From positions 1-64,000 of the forward strand of contig NZ_JAAXYC010000005.1 in the NCBI RefSeq assembly GCF_018619185.1: DNA of 64,000 bases, read 5' to 3'. The notes under the pieces were generated by a model, which was not told the DNA's origin, searched no databases, and was given only the letters and a program-made list of their open reading frames with translations. The translations under genes and the position numbers were made by a program. This document shows positions 1 to 7,626 of the stretch, in pieces. Every line of letters begins with the position of its first letter. The first letter of the stretch is position 1. The DNA is from Streptomyces sp. McG3 (GTDB lineage Bacteria; Actinomycetota; Actinomycetes; Streptomycetales; Streptomycetaceae).

Positions 1-33
1 ATCCGCTCCCGCCCCCACCGAAGGACACCCGCC

Positions 34-621
34 ATGCACCGCGCATTGATCGTCGTGGACGTTCAGAACGACTTCTGCGAGGGCGGCAGCCTCGCGGTGG
101 CGGGCGGTGCCGACGTCGCCGCCGCCATCACCGACCTGATCGGCGCCGCCCAGCCCGGCTACCGCCATGTGGTGGCCACCCGCGACCACCACATCGACCC
201 GGGCGACCACTTCTCGTCCAGCCCCGACTTCGAGCACTCCTGGCCGGTGCACTGCGTCGCCGGTACGGAGGGGGTCGGCTTCCACCCGAACTTCGCGCCC
301 GCCGTCGCCTCCGGCGCGATCGACACGGTGTTCGACAAGGGGGCTTACGCGGCCGCGTACAGCGGGTTCGAGGGCTCCGACGAGAACGGGATCGGGCTCG
401 CCCAGTGGCTGCGCGACCGCGACGTCACCGAGGTCGACGTCGTCGGCATCGCCACCGATCACTGCGTGCGGGCCACCGCTCTGGACGCGGCCCGCGAGGG
501 CTTCGTCACGCAGGTGCTGCTCGACCTGACCGCGGGCGTGTCCGGGGCGACCACCGACCGGGCCCTGGCGGAGATGCGCACGGCGGGCGTGAAGCTCTCC
601 GGCACACCGGTCGTCGCGTAG
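34..621 (+). CDS. pncA: Nicotinamidase, isochorismatase-like hydrolase
   Basis: This enzyme hydrolyses nicotinamide to nicotinate in the cytoplasmic NAD salvage pathway. The 195-residue length fits the family. The catalytic triad is visible: Asp9 in VDVQNDF, Lys102 in FDKGAY and Cys144 in ATDHC. The metal-binding stretch RDHHIDPGDHF lies at residues 50-60. The ATG at 34 follows an AAGGA ribosome-binding site at about 20-25. The gene converges on a small hypothetical gene on the other strand, with about 35 bases between the stops. Other cysteine hydrolases of the superfamily are possible, but the DxxNDF and HSWPVHC motifs favour nicotinamidase. Confidence 0.93.
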   Translation: MHRALIVVDVQNDFCEGGSLAVAGGADVAAAITDLIGAAQPGYRHVVATRDHHIDPGDHFSSSPDFEHSWPVHCVAGTEGVGFHPNFAPAVASGAIDTVFDKGAYAAAYSGFEGSDENGIGLAQWLRDRDVTEVDVVGIATDHCVRATALDAAREGFVTQVLLDLTAGVSGATTDRALAEMRTAGVKLSGTPVVA

Positions 622-656
622 TCGCGGCCGCCCCTCCCGGACCACGCCCCTTGCGC

Positions 657-1088
657 CTACGCGGCCGGGCGGGCCGGTCCGGCGTACCCGGTGGGACCCA
701 GCAGGGCCCTGATCGGGTGCCACAGCTCCTGGCACGACTGCGGTGACGGGGAGGACCGGGGCGACTGGGGTGCGAGGCCCGACAGGCCGGCCGGGTCCGT
801 CTGCGGGGCGGCCCGCCACAGCAGACCGTCCGGATGGTGCAGCACCGCCGTGACCTCGTCCGGCGTGGGCGGCAGGTCGTTGCCGCGCAGGTAGACCGCC
901 CGCAGCCCCAGGTTGCGCAGCCTGGTCAGGGCGCGCGCCCGGTTCGCCGCGTGCACCAGCACCCGCACCGGGGCCCCGGGCCCCGCTCCCGTACCCCCGT
1001 GGGGGCCTGTTCCCCCGTCCGGTCTGGTCAGGGTCAGTGCGACCACCACCGTGCCGTTCGGCAACCTGCAGAAACCTCCGCCAGCCAT
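657..1088 (-). CDS. Hypothetical protein, 143 aa
   Basis: I do not recognise a family. The protein begins MAGGGFCRLPNGTVVVALT and has a basic central part (HAANRARALTRLRNLGLRAVYLRG) that could form an amphipathic helix. A proline/serine-rich stretch precedes the C-terminus. No signal peptide or membrane segment is seen. The ATG at 1088 is preferred over the longer frame because GGGGGAG lies about 8 bases upstream. A position near pncA suggests a small conserved actinobacterial protein, but no role can be assigned. Confidence 0.6.
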   Translation of the reverse strand: MAGGGFCRLPNGTVVVALTLTRPDGGTGPHGGTGAGPGAPVRVLVHAANRARALTRLRNLGLRAVYLRGNDLPPTPDEVTAVLHHPDGLLWRAAPQTDPAGLSGLAPQSPRSSPSPQSCQELWHPIRALLGPTGYAGPARPAA

Positions 1089-1150
1089 GCTCCGCGCTCC
1101 CCCGTGAGACGTCGTGTCAATAAGGATGTGAACAAGACGCACCTAAACAC

Positions 1151-1186
1151 GATCGGCCGCCGCCCGCTAGGGGGCGACGGCCGATC
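1151..1186 (-). terminator. Hairpin downstream of the M6 protease gene
   Basis: A stem of about 14 pairs with one mismatch (arms 1151-1164 and 1173-1186) and a short loop lies 27 bases beyond the protease stop codon. The sequence beyond it on the minus strand is U-containing but not a clean U-tract. It could stop protease transcription before the small hypothetical gene. Confidence 0.65.
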
Positions 1187-1212
1187 ATGGTTTGACCTGC
1201 GGTTCTCCTTGA

Positions 1213-3615
1213 TCAGCGACCCGAGGGGCTGACCAGCACGCTCATCGTCGAGCCGTTGCGGGGCTCGTGGACGATGGAGATGCGGGTGTTCGTGTCAGAA
1301 ACCTTGACACTGCCCGTGGGGTTCTCCTTGTACCAGTAGGTGCCCTTCCGGTCGTCGAAGACCGGGTTGCCCAGGGCGGGCTTGATGTACTGCGGCACGT
1401 CCGCGTTGTGCAGCGTGAAGCCCTGGTTCGGGTACCAGCTGAAGGTCGCGTCGAACGGCTGGATCTTGTTGCGCAGGAGCGAGCCGTCCTTCCACTTCAG
1501 CGGCTTGGCGTGCGCGTCGATCGGCAGGATCAGACCCTGGCCCGGGTGGACGGAGGTGTTGTTGTCCTTCTGGGAGGTGTCCCAGAGCCAGACCAGCAGA
1601 CCGTTCTGGTACGCGTAGTGCTCGACCCAGTCCGGACGGGTGCCGGAGAAGCCGAAGTTGTACGGGCCGACCTTGAGGGTCTCGTCGTACGACACGTACT
1701 GGCGGTTCTCCGCGATGTAGTACTGCGGGTAGTCCTGGGTGAAGGACTCGCCGATGCGCGAGAAGCCCTTCGCGGTCCAGCCGTTGTCGTCGCCCTCGGC
1801 GTTGTCCGAGAAGAGCGCGGCGCCGTCGGCCGTGACGGTGACGGCGTCGGCCGCGAAGCCCTTGCCGCCCGCGCCGCCGTCCGTCTGGTAGCGGAAGCGG
1901 AGGTCGACCTTCTTGCCCGCGTAGGCGTCCAGGGAGAAGGACAGCTTCTGGTACGCGCCCGAGACGCCGGTCAGGGCCGGCTTGTCGCTGGCGTCGCGCG
2001 GGAGGGCCTTGCCGTCGGCGGTGCCGTCGAGCGCGGTCCAGTTGGCGCCACCGTTGTCGGACACCTCGGTGTAGAGGTAGTCGTAGTCGGCCTCGATGTC
2101 GTACCAGCCCGAAAGGTCCAGCGTGGCCTTGGACTTGCCGGTCAGGTCGACCGGGCGGGTCAGGGTGTTCGACAGGTCGTCGCCCATGTCGCTCCACCAC
2201 TGCTTCGCGCCCTCGGCGGGCTTGACGACGGTGGTGGTGACGGCCTTCTTGGGCAGCTCGACGACGAGCGCCTGCGGGTTCTTGGTGTTGTACTCCGAGA
2301 CGCCCAGCTTGTGCAGCGAGGTCTTGCCGGCCTTGGCCTTGTCGTAGTCGAGCCAGCCCAGCTGGAGCTTGTCCCACGAGGTCATGTCGCCCGGCAGGTT
2401 GCCGATCTCGCCCTTGCCGGTGCCGAGCCAGGAGCCCGCCGACATCAGGGACCAGAAGCCGACCGAGTTCTCGCCGCCACCGGAGGTGTCGTACAGGTCC
2501 GGGAGACCGAGGTCGTGGGCGTACTCGTGGGCGAAGACGCCCAGGCCGCCGTTCTCGGGCTGGACGGTGTAGTCGCCGACCCAGATGCCCGTGTCGCCGA
2601 TCTGGGCGCCACCGGCCTTGTTGTCCGCGGGGCCGGTCGCACCGGCGTTGGTGCCGTACGCGTACCAGCGGTGCGCCCAGATGGCGTTGGTGCCCTCGGC
2701 GCCGCCGCCGGCCGACTCGTCCTCGCCGGCGTGGACCAGCTGGAAGTGGTCGATGTAGCCGTCGGGCTCGTTGAAGTTGCCGTCACCGTCGAAGTCGTAG
2801 CGGTCCCACTCGTCGTACTCGGCGAGGTTCGCCTTGATCTCCGCGTCGGTGCGGCCCTTGGCCTGCTGGTCCGCGACCCAGGCGTTCACGCCGTCGCGCA
2901 CCGCGTCCCACACGTTGGCGCAGTTGGACTGGCCGCAGTAGTTGGAGCCGTAACGGGCCTCGTTGTAGGGGACCTTGACCCAGTCGGAGACCTCTCCCTC
3001 GACCGAGTAGCGGCCCGAGGAGGTCTTCTCGTAGTAGGTCTTGAGCGAGTTGACGCCCTTGCCCTCGCCGAAGTAGAGCTCCTGGAAGTGCTCCTGGTTG
3101 TAGTCGGCCTGCCAGGCGGTGCTGTTGTCCTTCTTCGGGTCCGGCTTGGCGATCTTGTTGTGCGCCGGGCCCGGGGCGCCCCCGAACTTCTTGACGGGCG
3201 GCTTGGGGCCGTCGCCGTCGGGGTCGAACATCGTGGTGTCGTCGACCTGGTCGCCGAACTCCAGCAGGATGGTGAAGATCTTGTCGGTCTTCTCCCGGCC
3301 GAGCTCCACGTACTTCTTGTCGCCGAGCTTGACGACCTTGGAGCCGCTCCGGTTCGCCACCTTCTTGTCGCCGGACAGCACCAGCTCCAGCGCGGCCTCG
3401 CGCTGGGCGGCCTGCTCCTCGCTGAAGGGGCCCTCCAGGTTGTGCTCCACGTGCCCCTTGGCCGGCGCCGGGTCACGGCGGTCGACGGTGGAGACACCGG
3501 AACCTGATGAGCTGTCATGCGCCTGGGCGGTGGCGAAGGTCGACGCCGTCGCGGCGGTCGCAGCCATGGCCACGACAACGGCGGCGGCGCGAAGCGCCTG
3601 TCTCTGATTGGTCAC
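1213..3615 (-). CDS. Secreted M6 (immune inhibitor A) metalloprotease
   Basis: This is an extracellular zinc endopeptidase that degrades proteins outside the cell. The zinc site is HEYAH followed by DLGLPD at about residues 361-371, typical of peptidase family M6. The N-terminus is basic and then Ala/Val-rich (ALRAAAVVVAMAATAATAS), a Sec-type signal peptide ending near AQA. The pro-region runs to about residue 150 and a large beta-rich C-terminal region follows the catalytic domain, as in immune inhibitor A proteins of about 800 residues. The start is the GTG at 3615 because GGAGG lies 9-13 bases upstream; an upstream ATG at 3702 has no signal-like context. It appears to be monocistronic. Confidence 0.93.
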   Translation of the reverse strand: MTNQRQALRAAAVVVAMAATAATASTFATAQAHDSSSGSGVSTVDRRDPAPAKGHVEHNLEGPFSEEQAAQREAALELVLSGDKKVANRSGSKVVKLGDKKYVELGREKTDKIFTILLEFGDQVDDTTMFDPDGDGPKPPVKKFGGAPGPAHNKIAKPDPKKDNSTAWQADYNQEHFQELYFGEGKGVNSLKTYYEKTSSGRYSVEGEVSDWVKVPYNEARYGSNYCGQSNCANVWDAVRDGVNAWVADQQAKGRTDAEIKANLAEYDEWDRYDFDGDGNFNEPDGYIDHFQLVHAGEDESAGGGAEGTNAIWAHRWYAYGTNAGATGPADNKAGGAQIGDTGIWVGDYTVQPENGGLGVFAHEYAHDLGLPDLYDTSGGGENSVGFWSLMSAGSWLGTGKGEIGNLPGDMTSWDKLQLGWLDYDKAKAGKTSLHKLGVSEYNTKNPQALVVELPKKAVTTTVVKPAEGAKQWWSDMGDDLSNTLTRPVDLTGKSKATLDLSGWYDIEADYDYLYTEVSDNGGANWTALDGTADGKALPRDASDKPALTGVSGAYQKLSFSLDAYAGKKVDLRFRYQTDGGAGGKGFAADAVTVTADGAALFSDNAEGDDNGWTAKGFSRIGESFTQDYPQYYIAENRQYVSYDETLKVGPYNFGFSGTRPDWVEHYAYQNGLLVWLWDTSQKDNNTSVHPGQGLILPIDAHAKPLKWKDGSLLRNKIQPFDATFSWYPNQGFTLHNADVPQYIKPALGNPVFDDRKGTYWYKENPTGSVKVSDTNTRISIVHEPRNGSTMSVLVSPSGR

Positions 3616-3684
3616 TTGATGCAGTCCTCCCCGGGCGTCCGCGCCGCGGCCAGGGGGGTATGAAACGGGCCGTGCGCGTAAACG

Positions 3685-3698
3685 CGTCACAAGTGACG
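3685..3698. promoter_or_regulatory. Palindrome upstream of the M6 protease
   Basis: The perfect inverted repeat cgtcac-aa-gtgacg sits about 70 bases upstream of the protease GTG. The 427-base gap from 3616 to 4042 holds no convincing gene; a 71-codon frame on the plus strand lacks coding character. A repressor or activator site for the protease is the simplest reading. The half-sites point outward, so it is not a typical BldD box. Confidence 0.4.
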
Positions 3699-4042
3699 AC
3701 ATTCGATCGGAGTTATGAGAGAAAAGACAGACCTTGACTTGAACAGGCCAAGTGCACTATGCGGAGGGCTCTTCCGGTATGCGGACGGTATGAGGAGGGC
3801 ATGGGAACGGCAAAAGAACGCCGCCGGCCGGGACCGGGCCGTTCGCCACACCCCAACAGGCGCGTTCCGCTGTCCGGTTGGTGAGAGGCGTGACTCCGTG
3901 CGCCCCCTGTGCACCGGTACCGTGTGTTAGGTCACGCTTACTACCGGTCCGGCTCGGGCATTCACCGTCGTAGGGTCGTTCGGCGCGCACGACCGTGCCG
4001 ACCGCCGCCCGCCCATCCGACGTCCCGAGGACGGAAACCGCC

Positions 4043-4354
4043 ATGCCGCGTCCGACTGCCGCACAGTTCGCCTACGGTTCGGCCACCGTCGTCGTCACGA
4101 CGCTCGCCCTGCTGCTGCTGTTCCGCACGGAGTCCGGCATCGGCGTCGCCGCCGTCGGCACGACCGCGCTGGCCCTCGGCCTCCTGGTCGCCGTGCGCCT
4201 GCCCCGCCACCGCGGAGGGGAAGGGACGGGACGGACGGCGACCGCCGACGCCGCCTCCCGAACCCACCACGCCCTGGAGGGCGTCGGGGCCCGGGAGCGG
4301 GTCGCGGCGGGCCGCTCGTCGGCACCGGCGAACGACCACTCGCTGCGCCGCTGA
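4043..4354 (+). CDS. Small membrane protein, 103 aa
   Basis: The function is unknown. Residues 7-28 (FAYGSATVVVTTLALLLLF) and 34-54 (IGVAAVGTTALALGLLVAV) form two hydrophobic segments. A polar, Arg- and Ala-rich tail of about 50 residues follows. The ATG at 4043 directly precedes the first membrane segment; longer frames upstream have no clear ribosome-binding site. It converges on the RDD gene, with stops about 30 bases apart. Confidence 0.65.
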   Translation: MPRPTAAQFAYGSATVVVTTLALLLLFRTESGIGVAAVGTTALALGLLVAVRLPRHRGGEGTGRTATADAASRTHHALEGVGARERVAAGRSSAPANDHSLRR

Positions 4355-4384
4355 GCGGACGACGGACCGGAGGATGGCCGTCCG

Positions 4385-5053
4385 CTAGCGGGCGGCCACC
4401 ACGACCGTCTTGGCCGCCTTGTCCTGCAGACCCTGCCGGTAGGGCTTGTCGGTGAACATCAGCACGATGTTGATCAGCCACCACAGGCACGGGCAGCACA
4501 GCAGCGCCGGGGCCCACAGCACGACGGCCCGCATCAGCGCGGCCCCGGTGTCGGGCACCCGCCCGTCGTTGAGCATCGCGACGCGCAGCTTGAGCAGCCG
4601 CTTGCCCGGCGTGCGGCCGTCCTTGTGGGTGAAGTACGTGTCGTAGGCGACGTAGACCACCAGACCGATGATCGACCAGAGCAGCTGGTGCCCGCTGTAC
4701 CCGCTGGCGACCGCGTCCCCGAACCCGTCGTCCCCGTCCCCGTTGACGTCGACCGCGCCGCCCCAGGGCAGCGAGATCAGGTACAGCGGGATCGAGATGA
4801 TGAGGAAGTCGATGAGCCGCGCCAGGATCCGCTTCCCCGGCTCGGCGAGCGGCGGCATTCCGGCCAGCGGATCGGGCGCCCCGAAGCCGCCGCCGCTGCC
4901 GTACGGGTCGTTCGGCGGGGGCGGAGGCGGCGGCGGGGGCGGCGCACTGCCGTACGGCTGACCCTCGGACGGCGGCGAGGGCTCCTGCGGCTTCTTGAGG
5001 AACGGATCGTCGTCCTCGGGCGGCTGGCCGGGCGTCGGCTGGTCGTTGCTCAT
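4385..5053 (-). CDS. RDD-family membrane protein
   Basis: The first ~75 residues are a proline-rich cytoplasmic region with a run of ten prolines. The RDD domain follows, with hydrophobic segments near LIDFLIISIPLYLISLPWGG, LLWSIIGLVVYVAYDTYF and AVVLWAPALLCCPCLWWLINIVLMF. The Arg-x-x-Asp of RLIDF and the GRTPGKRLLKLRV turn are typical of RDD proteins. The 222-residue length fits. RDD proteins are often tied to ion or small-molecule transport, but none is evident here. A second RDD gene lies 183 bases upstream on the same strand. Confidence 0.85.
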   Translation of the reverse strand: MSNDQPTPGQPPEDDDPFLKKPQEPSPPSEGQPYGSAPPPPPPPPPPNDPYGSGGGFGAPDPLAGMPPLAEPGKRILARLIDFLIISIPLYLISLPWGGAVDVNGDGDDGFGDAVASGYSGHQLLWSIIGLVVYVAYDTYFTHKDGRTPGKRLLKLRVAMLNDGRVPDTGAALMRAVVLWAPALLCCPCLWWLINIVLMFTDKPYRQGLQDKAAKTVVVAAR

Positions 5054-5198
5054 GGGGGCAGTGCATCCCGCGTCACCGGGCCCCGCAACGGCTCAGGTGC
5101 GTTCGGGGGACACGGAGTGGCATACGAGTCTAAACGGGCATGTCGCCGCGCGCTCGGTCACGCGTCCCCGGAGCCCGGGCACGCGAGCCACCGGGCCC

Positions 5199-5243
5199 GC
5201 TCAGCGCGCTCAGCCCGCTCAGCCCGCTCAGCCCGCTCAGCCC
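5199..5243. repeat. 9-bp tandem repeat (5 copies) at the stop codon of an RDD gene
   Basis: Five consecutive 9-base units gctcagcSc run from 5199 to 5243. The stop codon of the upstream RDD gene (5237-5239) lies in the last unit. Because the unit is three codons long, every copy supplies another in-frame TGA on the minus strand. Confidence 0.9.
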
Positions 5244-6871
5244 GCGACGAAGGTGCGGGCAGCCTTGTCGTGCCAGCACTGGCGCCAGGGCCGGTCGATC
5301 AGGCACCAGAGAACGTTGACGACGCCGATGACGAGCAGCCCCAGCACGCCGTAGACGAGCCAGCGGCGCAGGGCCGCGCCCAGGGTGGGCGCGTCGTGGG
5401 ACTCGATGTCCCGTACGTCGAGCCCGCAGAGCTTCTTGCCCAGCGTCCGGCCCCACTTGGCCGTCGGCAGCGCCTCCAGGAGGAAGCCGATGAGGAGGAA
5501 CGCGGCGAGCAGGGCCCCCAGCAGCGCCCCGGTGGTGGAGTCCAGCAGCCAGACGGTGACCGTCTCCCCCGTCTCCTTCGCCGCGGTGATCTTCCGGTCG
5601 ATGTGGTCGAGCGCCCGGGTCGCCAGCGGGACGGCCGCCGCCCCGACGGCCGCGCCGAGCACGAGGCTGTCGACCAGCCGGGCGGCGAACCGCTTGCCGA
5701 GCCCCGCGGGCCGGGCCGAGGCCTGGTTGCGGGCGAGTTGCTGGAAGGGGTCGTCGACCGGCGGCTTCCAGGGCACGACGGGCTGGTCCGCGTCCGGCCC
5801 CTGGTGCTGGTGCTGGTGCGGTTGCTGGTGCTGGTGCTGGTGCGGTTGCTGGTGCTGGTGCTGGTGCGGTTGCTGCTGCTGCTGGTGCGGTTCGGGCTGG
5901 GCCAGTTGGTGGACCTGCTGCGCCCAGGAGGCCGAGCCGCCGCCGGGGCCCGGCGTCAGCGGTGTCTGCAGGGCCGCGGGCCGCACGGGGGCGGGAGACG
6001 GTGTGGGCGCGGGGGCAGGGGCCTGGACCGGCCCCTGCCGCACTTCCTGCGGTACGGGAGCCGGGGCCGGGGCGGCCTGTGCGGGAGTCGGCAGCGGTGC
6101 CTGCTGCACCGGTGTCCGCCGCGGCTGCGCGTGCTGCGCCGGTGACTGCTGTGGCTGCTGTGCCTGCGCCGGCAGTGCCCGGGGCGCCGGAGCCGGTGCG
6201 AGGCTGCTCTGTGCCGCGCCCACGTTCTGCGGCCCCTGCTGCGTACCGGCGTTCGACGATGCCGGGGCGGCAGGCGGAACGGCATTGGCCTGTGCGGCGC
6301 CGGGCTGTACGGCGTTGGGCCCCGCGGCGCGCGGTCCCACCGCGCGGATCGTGACCGTCCCGTCCGTCGGCGGACGCGCCCCGGCCTCCTCGGCGGACCG
6401 GCCGCCGTCCCGCATCCCCGGCAGCGCGCCGCCGGTCGGATCCTGGGCCAGCGGCGCCCTCGGGTCGGCCGGCGCCGAGGGGTGGCCGGCGGGCTCCTGG
6501 GCCGGCCCGCCCCAGTCGACCCGGCGGTCCCGTTCGCCGCCGAAACCGTTCTGGCGCGCGGTGTCCGCCTGCCAGACGGACGCCGAGTCCGCGGTGTCCG
6601 CGGCGGGTTCACCGGATCCGGCCGGGGCCGCCGGGCCGTCCTGGAGGCCATCCTCCTCGTCGAAGAAGATCGGCCCGGTCTCCTCCACCGGCGCGGCCTG
6701 CGCACCGGCGGCGGGAGCGGCGGCCGGACCCGCCTGACGGGGCGCGGGGCGGCTCGTGCCGGGGACCCAGGACGCGCCGTTCCAGTACCGGACGTAGCCG
6801 GGGATGGAGGGGTCGGGGTAGTAGCCCTCGCGGGGGCTTTCGTCACCGGGTGCCGGAGTTGGCGCGCTCAT
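5237..6871 (-). CDS. RDD-family protein with N-terminal DUF2510 motif and long disordered linker
   Basis: Residues 15-42 (GYYPDPSIPGYVRYWNGASW) match the DUF2510 motif, a Trp-rich actinobacterial element common in membrane proteins. About 330 residues of Pro/Ala/Gln-rich linker follow, including a His-Gln repeat tract. The C-terminal RDD domain begins around GLGKRFAARLVDSLVLGAAVG and has three to four membrane segments and the GRTLGKKLCGLDV turn. At 544 residues it is far longer than a bare RDD protein because of the linker. The start at 6871 lacks a strong ribosome-binding site. It is followed on the same strand by another RDD gene. Confidence 0.82.
   Translation of the reverse strand: MSAPTPAPGDESPREGYYPDPSIPGYVRYWNGASWVPGTSRPAPRQAGPAAAPAAGAQAAPVEETGPIFFDEEDGLQDGPAAPAGSGEPAADTADSASVWQADTARQNGFGGERDRRVDWGGPAQEPAGHPSAPADPRAPLAQDPTGGALPGMRDGGRSAEEAGARPPTDGTVTIRAVGPRAAGPNAVQPGAAQANAVPPAAPASSNAGTQQGPQNVGAAQSSLAPAPAPRALPAQAQQPQQSPAQHAQPRRTPVQQAPLPTPAQAAPAPAPVPQEVRQGPVQAPAPAPTPSPAPVRPAALQTPLTPGPGGGSASWAQQVHQLAQPEPHQQQQQPHQHQHQQPHQHQHQQPHQHQHQGPDADQPVVPWKPPVDDPFQQLARNQASARPAGLGKRFAARLVDSLVLGAAVGAAAVPLATRALDHIDRKITAAKETGETVTVWLLDSTTGALLGALLAAFLLIGFLLEALPTAKWGRTLGKKLCGLDVRDIESHDAPTLGAALRRWLVYGVLGLLVIGVVNVLWCLIDRPWRQCWHDKAARTFVAG
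5801..5872. repeat. 24-bp in-frame coding repeat (3 perfect copies)
   Basis: Three identical 24-base units occupy 5801-5824, 5825-5848 and 5849-5872, followed by a decayed partial copy. On the minus strand they encode a repeating Gln-Pro-His-Gln-His-Gln-His-Gln pattern within the RDD linker. Copy number is likely to vary between strains. Confidence 0.9.
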
Positions 6872-6900
6872 CAGCGGGTCCCGTATCTCTTCGAGGCCTC

Positions 6901-6929
6901 AGGCCGTCCCCGCCGGGCGGGGACGGCCT
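6901..6929. terminator. Strong hairpin in the divergent RDD/ssgG region
   Basis: A perfect 13-pair stem (6901-6913 with 6917-6929) with a 3-base loop sits 30 bases upstream of the RDD start codon. The flanking genes diverge, so it cannot end either of them. It may be an attenuator in the RDD leader or insulate the two promoters. Confidence 0.5.
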
Positions 6930-7116
6930 CAATACAAGGGTCCACATCTATCAGACCGCCGGCCACCCCCGGGCCGGTCCACCTGTTTGGGACCACTTTC
7001 GGGACCGCACGAAGTTTTTTGGAGAAGTCGCGTAATAGGTGGCGGGGAGGGCGCTCTCTCCTTGTGCGGGACGGTCACGGGGCCGGCCCACGAGCACCGG
7101 AAGGTTGTGCATTCTC

Positions 7117-7599
7117 ATGATGAGCATCGTGGAACGTGAGCTGGAGCTGAAGCTGGTCCTGTCCCCCGAGCGGTCCATTCCGGTACCCGCCCGGCTGACG
7201 TATCGCACGGACGACCCGTACGCCGTGCACATCGCCTTCCACATCGGCTCCGAGTCGCCCGTGCACTGGACGTTCGCCCGGGAGCTGTTGGTGGAGGGCG
7301 TGTTCCGGCCGTGCGGGCACGGGGACGTACGGATCTGGCCGACGAAGGTCGCGGGCCGCAGCGTCATCTGTGTGGCCCTCACCTCCCCGGACGGCAACGC
7401 CCTGCTCGAAGTGAACTCGGCCGCCGTGGCCGCCTGGGTGGAGCGGACCCTGCGGGTGGTGCCGCCGGGTTCGGAGAGCGACCGGCTCGGCATGGACGAG
7501 GCGCTGGCGGAGCTGCTGGCCCCGCTGCCGGCCGACGACCTCTGGTTGAGCGACCCGTGGCAGTCGGACGACGCGCCGTCCCAGGACGGCGAGGCGTGA
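7117..7599 (+). CDS. ssgG: SsgA-like sporulation protein (SALP), SsgG type
   Basis: SALPs control septum placement and cell-wall remodelling in sporulating actinomycetes. Family features are visible: LVLSPERSIPVPARLTYR, DPYAVHIAFHIG, WTFARELLVEG, GDVRIWP and the C-terminal PPGSE turn. The length of 160 residues fits the family. Assignment to the SsgG subgroup rests on context: in S. coelicolor ssgG lies, from memory, next to an FAD-linked oxidase, a TPR gene and hppD, as here. ATG codons at 7117 and 7120 both follow a GGAAGG at about 7099. It converges on the oxidase gene. Confidence 0.82.
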   Translation: MMSIVERELELKLVLSPERSIPVPARLTYRTDDPYAVHIAFHIGSESPVHWTFARELLVEGVFRPCGHGDVRIWPTKVAGRSVICVALTSPDGNALLEVNSAAVAAWVERTLRVVPPGSESDRLGMDEALAELLAPLPADDLWLSDPWQSDDAPSQDGEA

Positions 7600-7608
7600 G
7601 GGCGGCCG

Positions 7609-7626
7609 GACAGCGGGGCCGCTGTC
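7609..7626. terminator. Convergent hairpin overlapping the oxidase stop codon
   Basis: The inverted repeat gacagcgg-gg-ccgctgtc lies between ssgG and the oxidase gene and overlaps the oxidase stop at 7625-7627. It can serve both convergent transcripts, though the stem is short. Confidence 0.45.

Noticed and set aside
1267-3507. A 746-codon plus-strand frame opposite the M6 protease
   Set aside because: Composition is Val/Leu/Gly/Arg-rich shadow of a gene with clear zinc-protease motifs on the other strand.
3685-3698. BldD binding site
   Set aside because: The half-sites are oriented tcac...gtga, opposite to the BldD consensus.
3715-3930. A 71-codon gene in the protease upstream gap
   Set aside because: No ribosome-binding site, poor codon bias and no recognisable content.
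5801-5872. Regular 24-bp repeats as a CRISPR array
   Set aside because: Units are directly adjacent without spacers and encode His/Gln repeats in frame within a protein linker.
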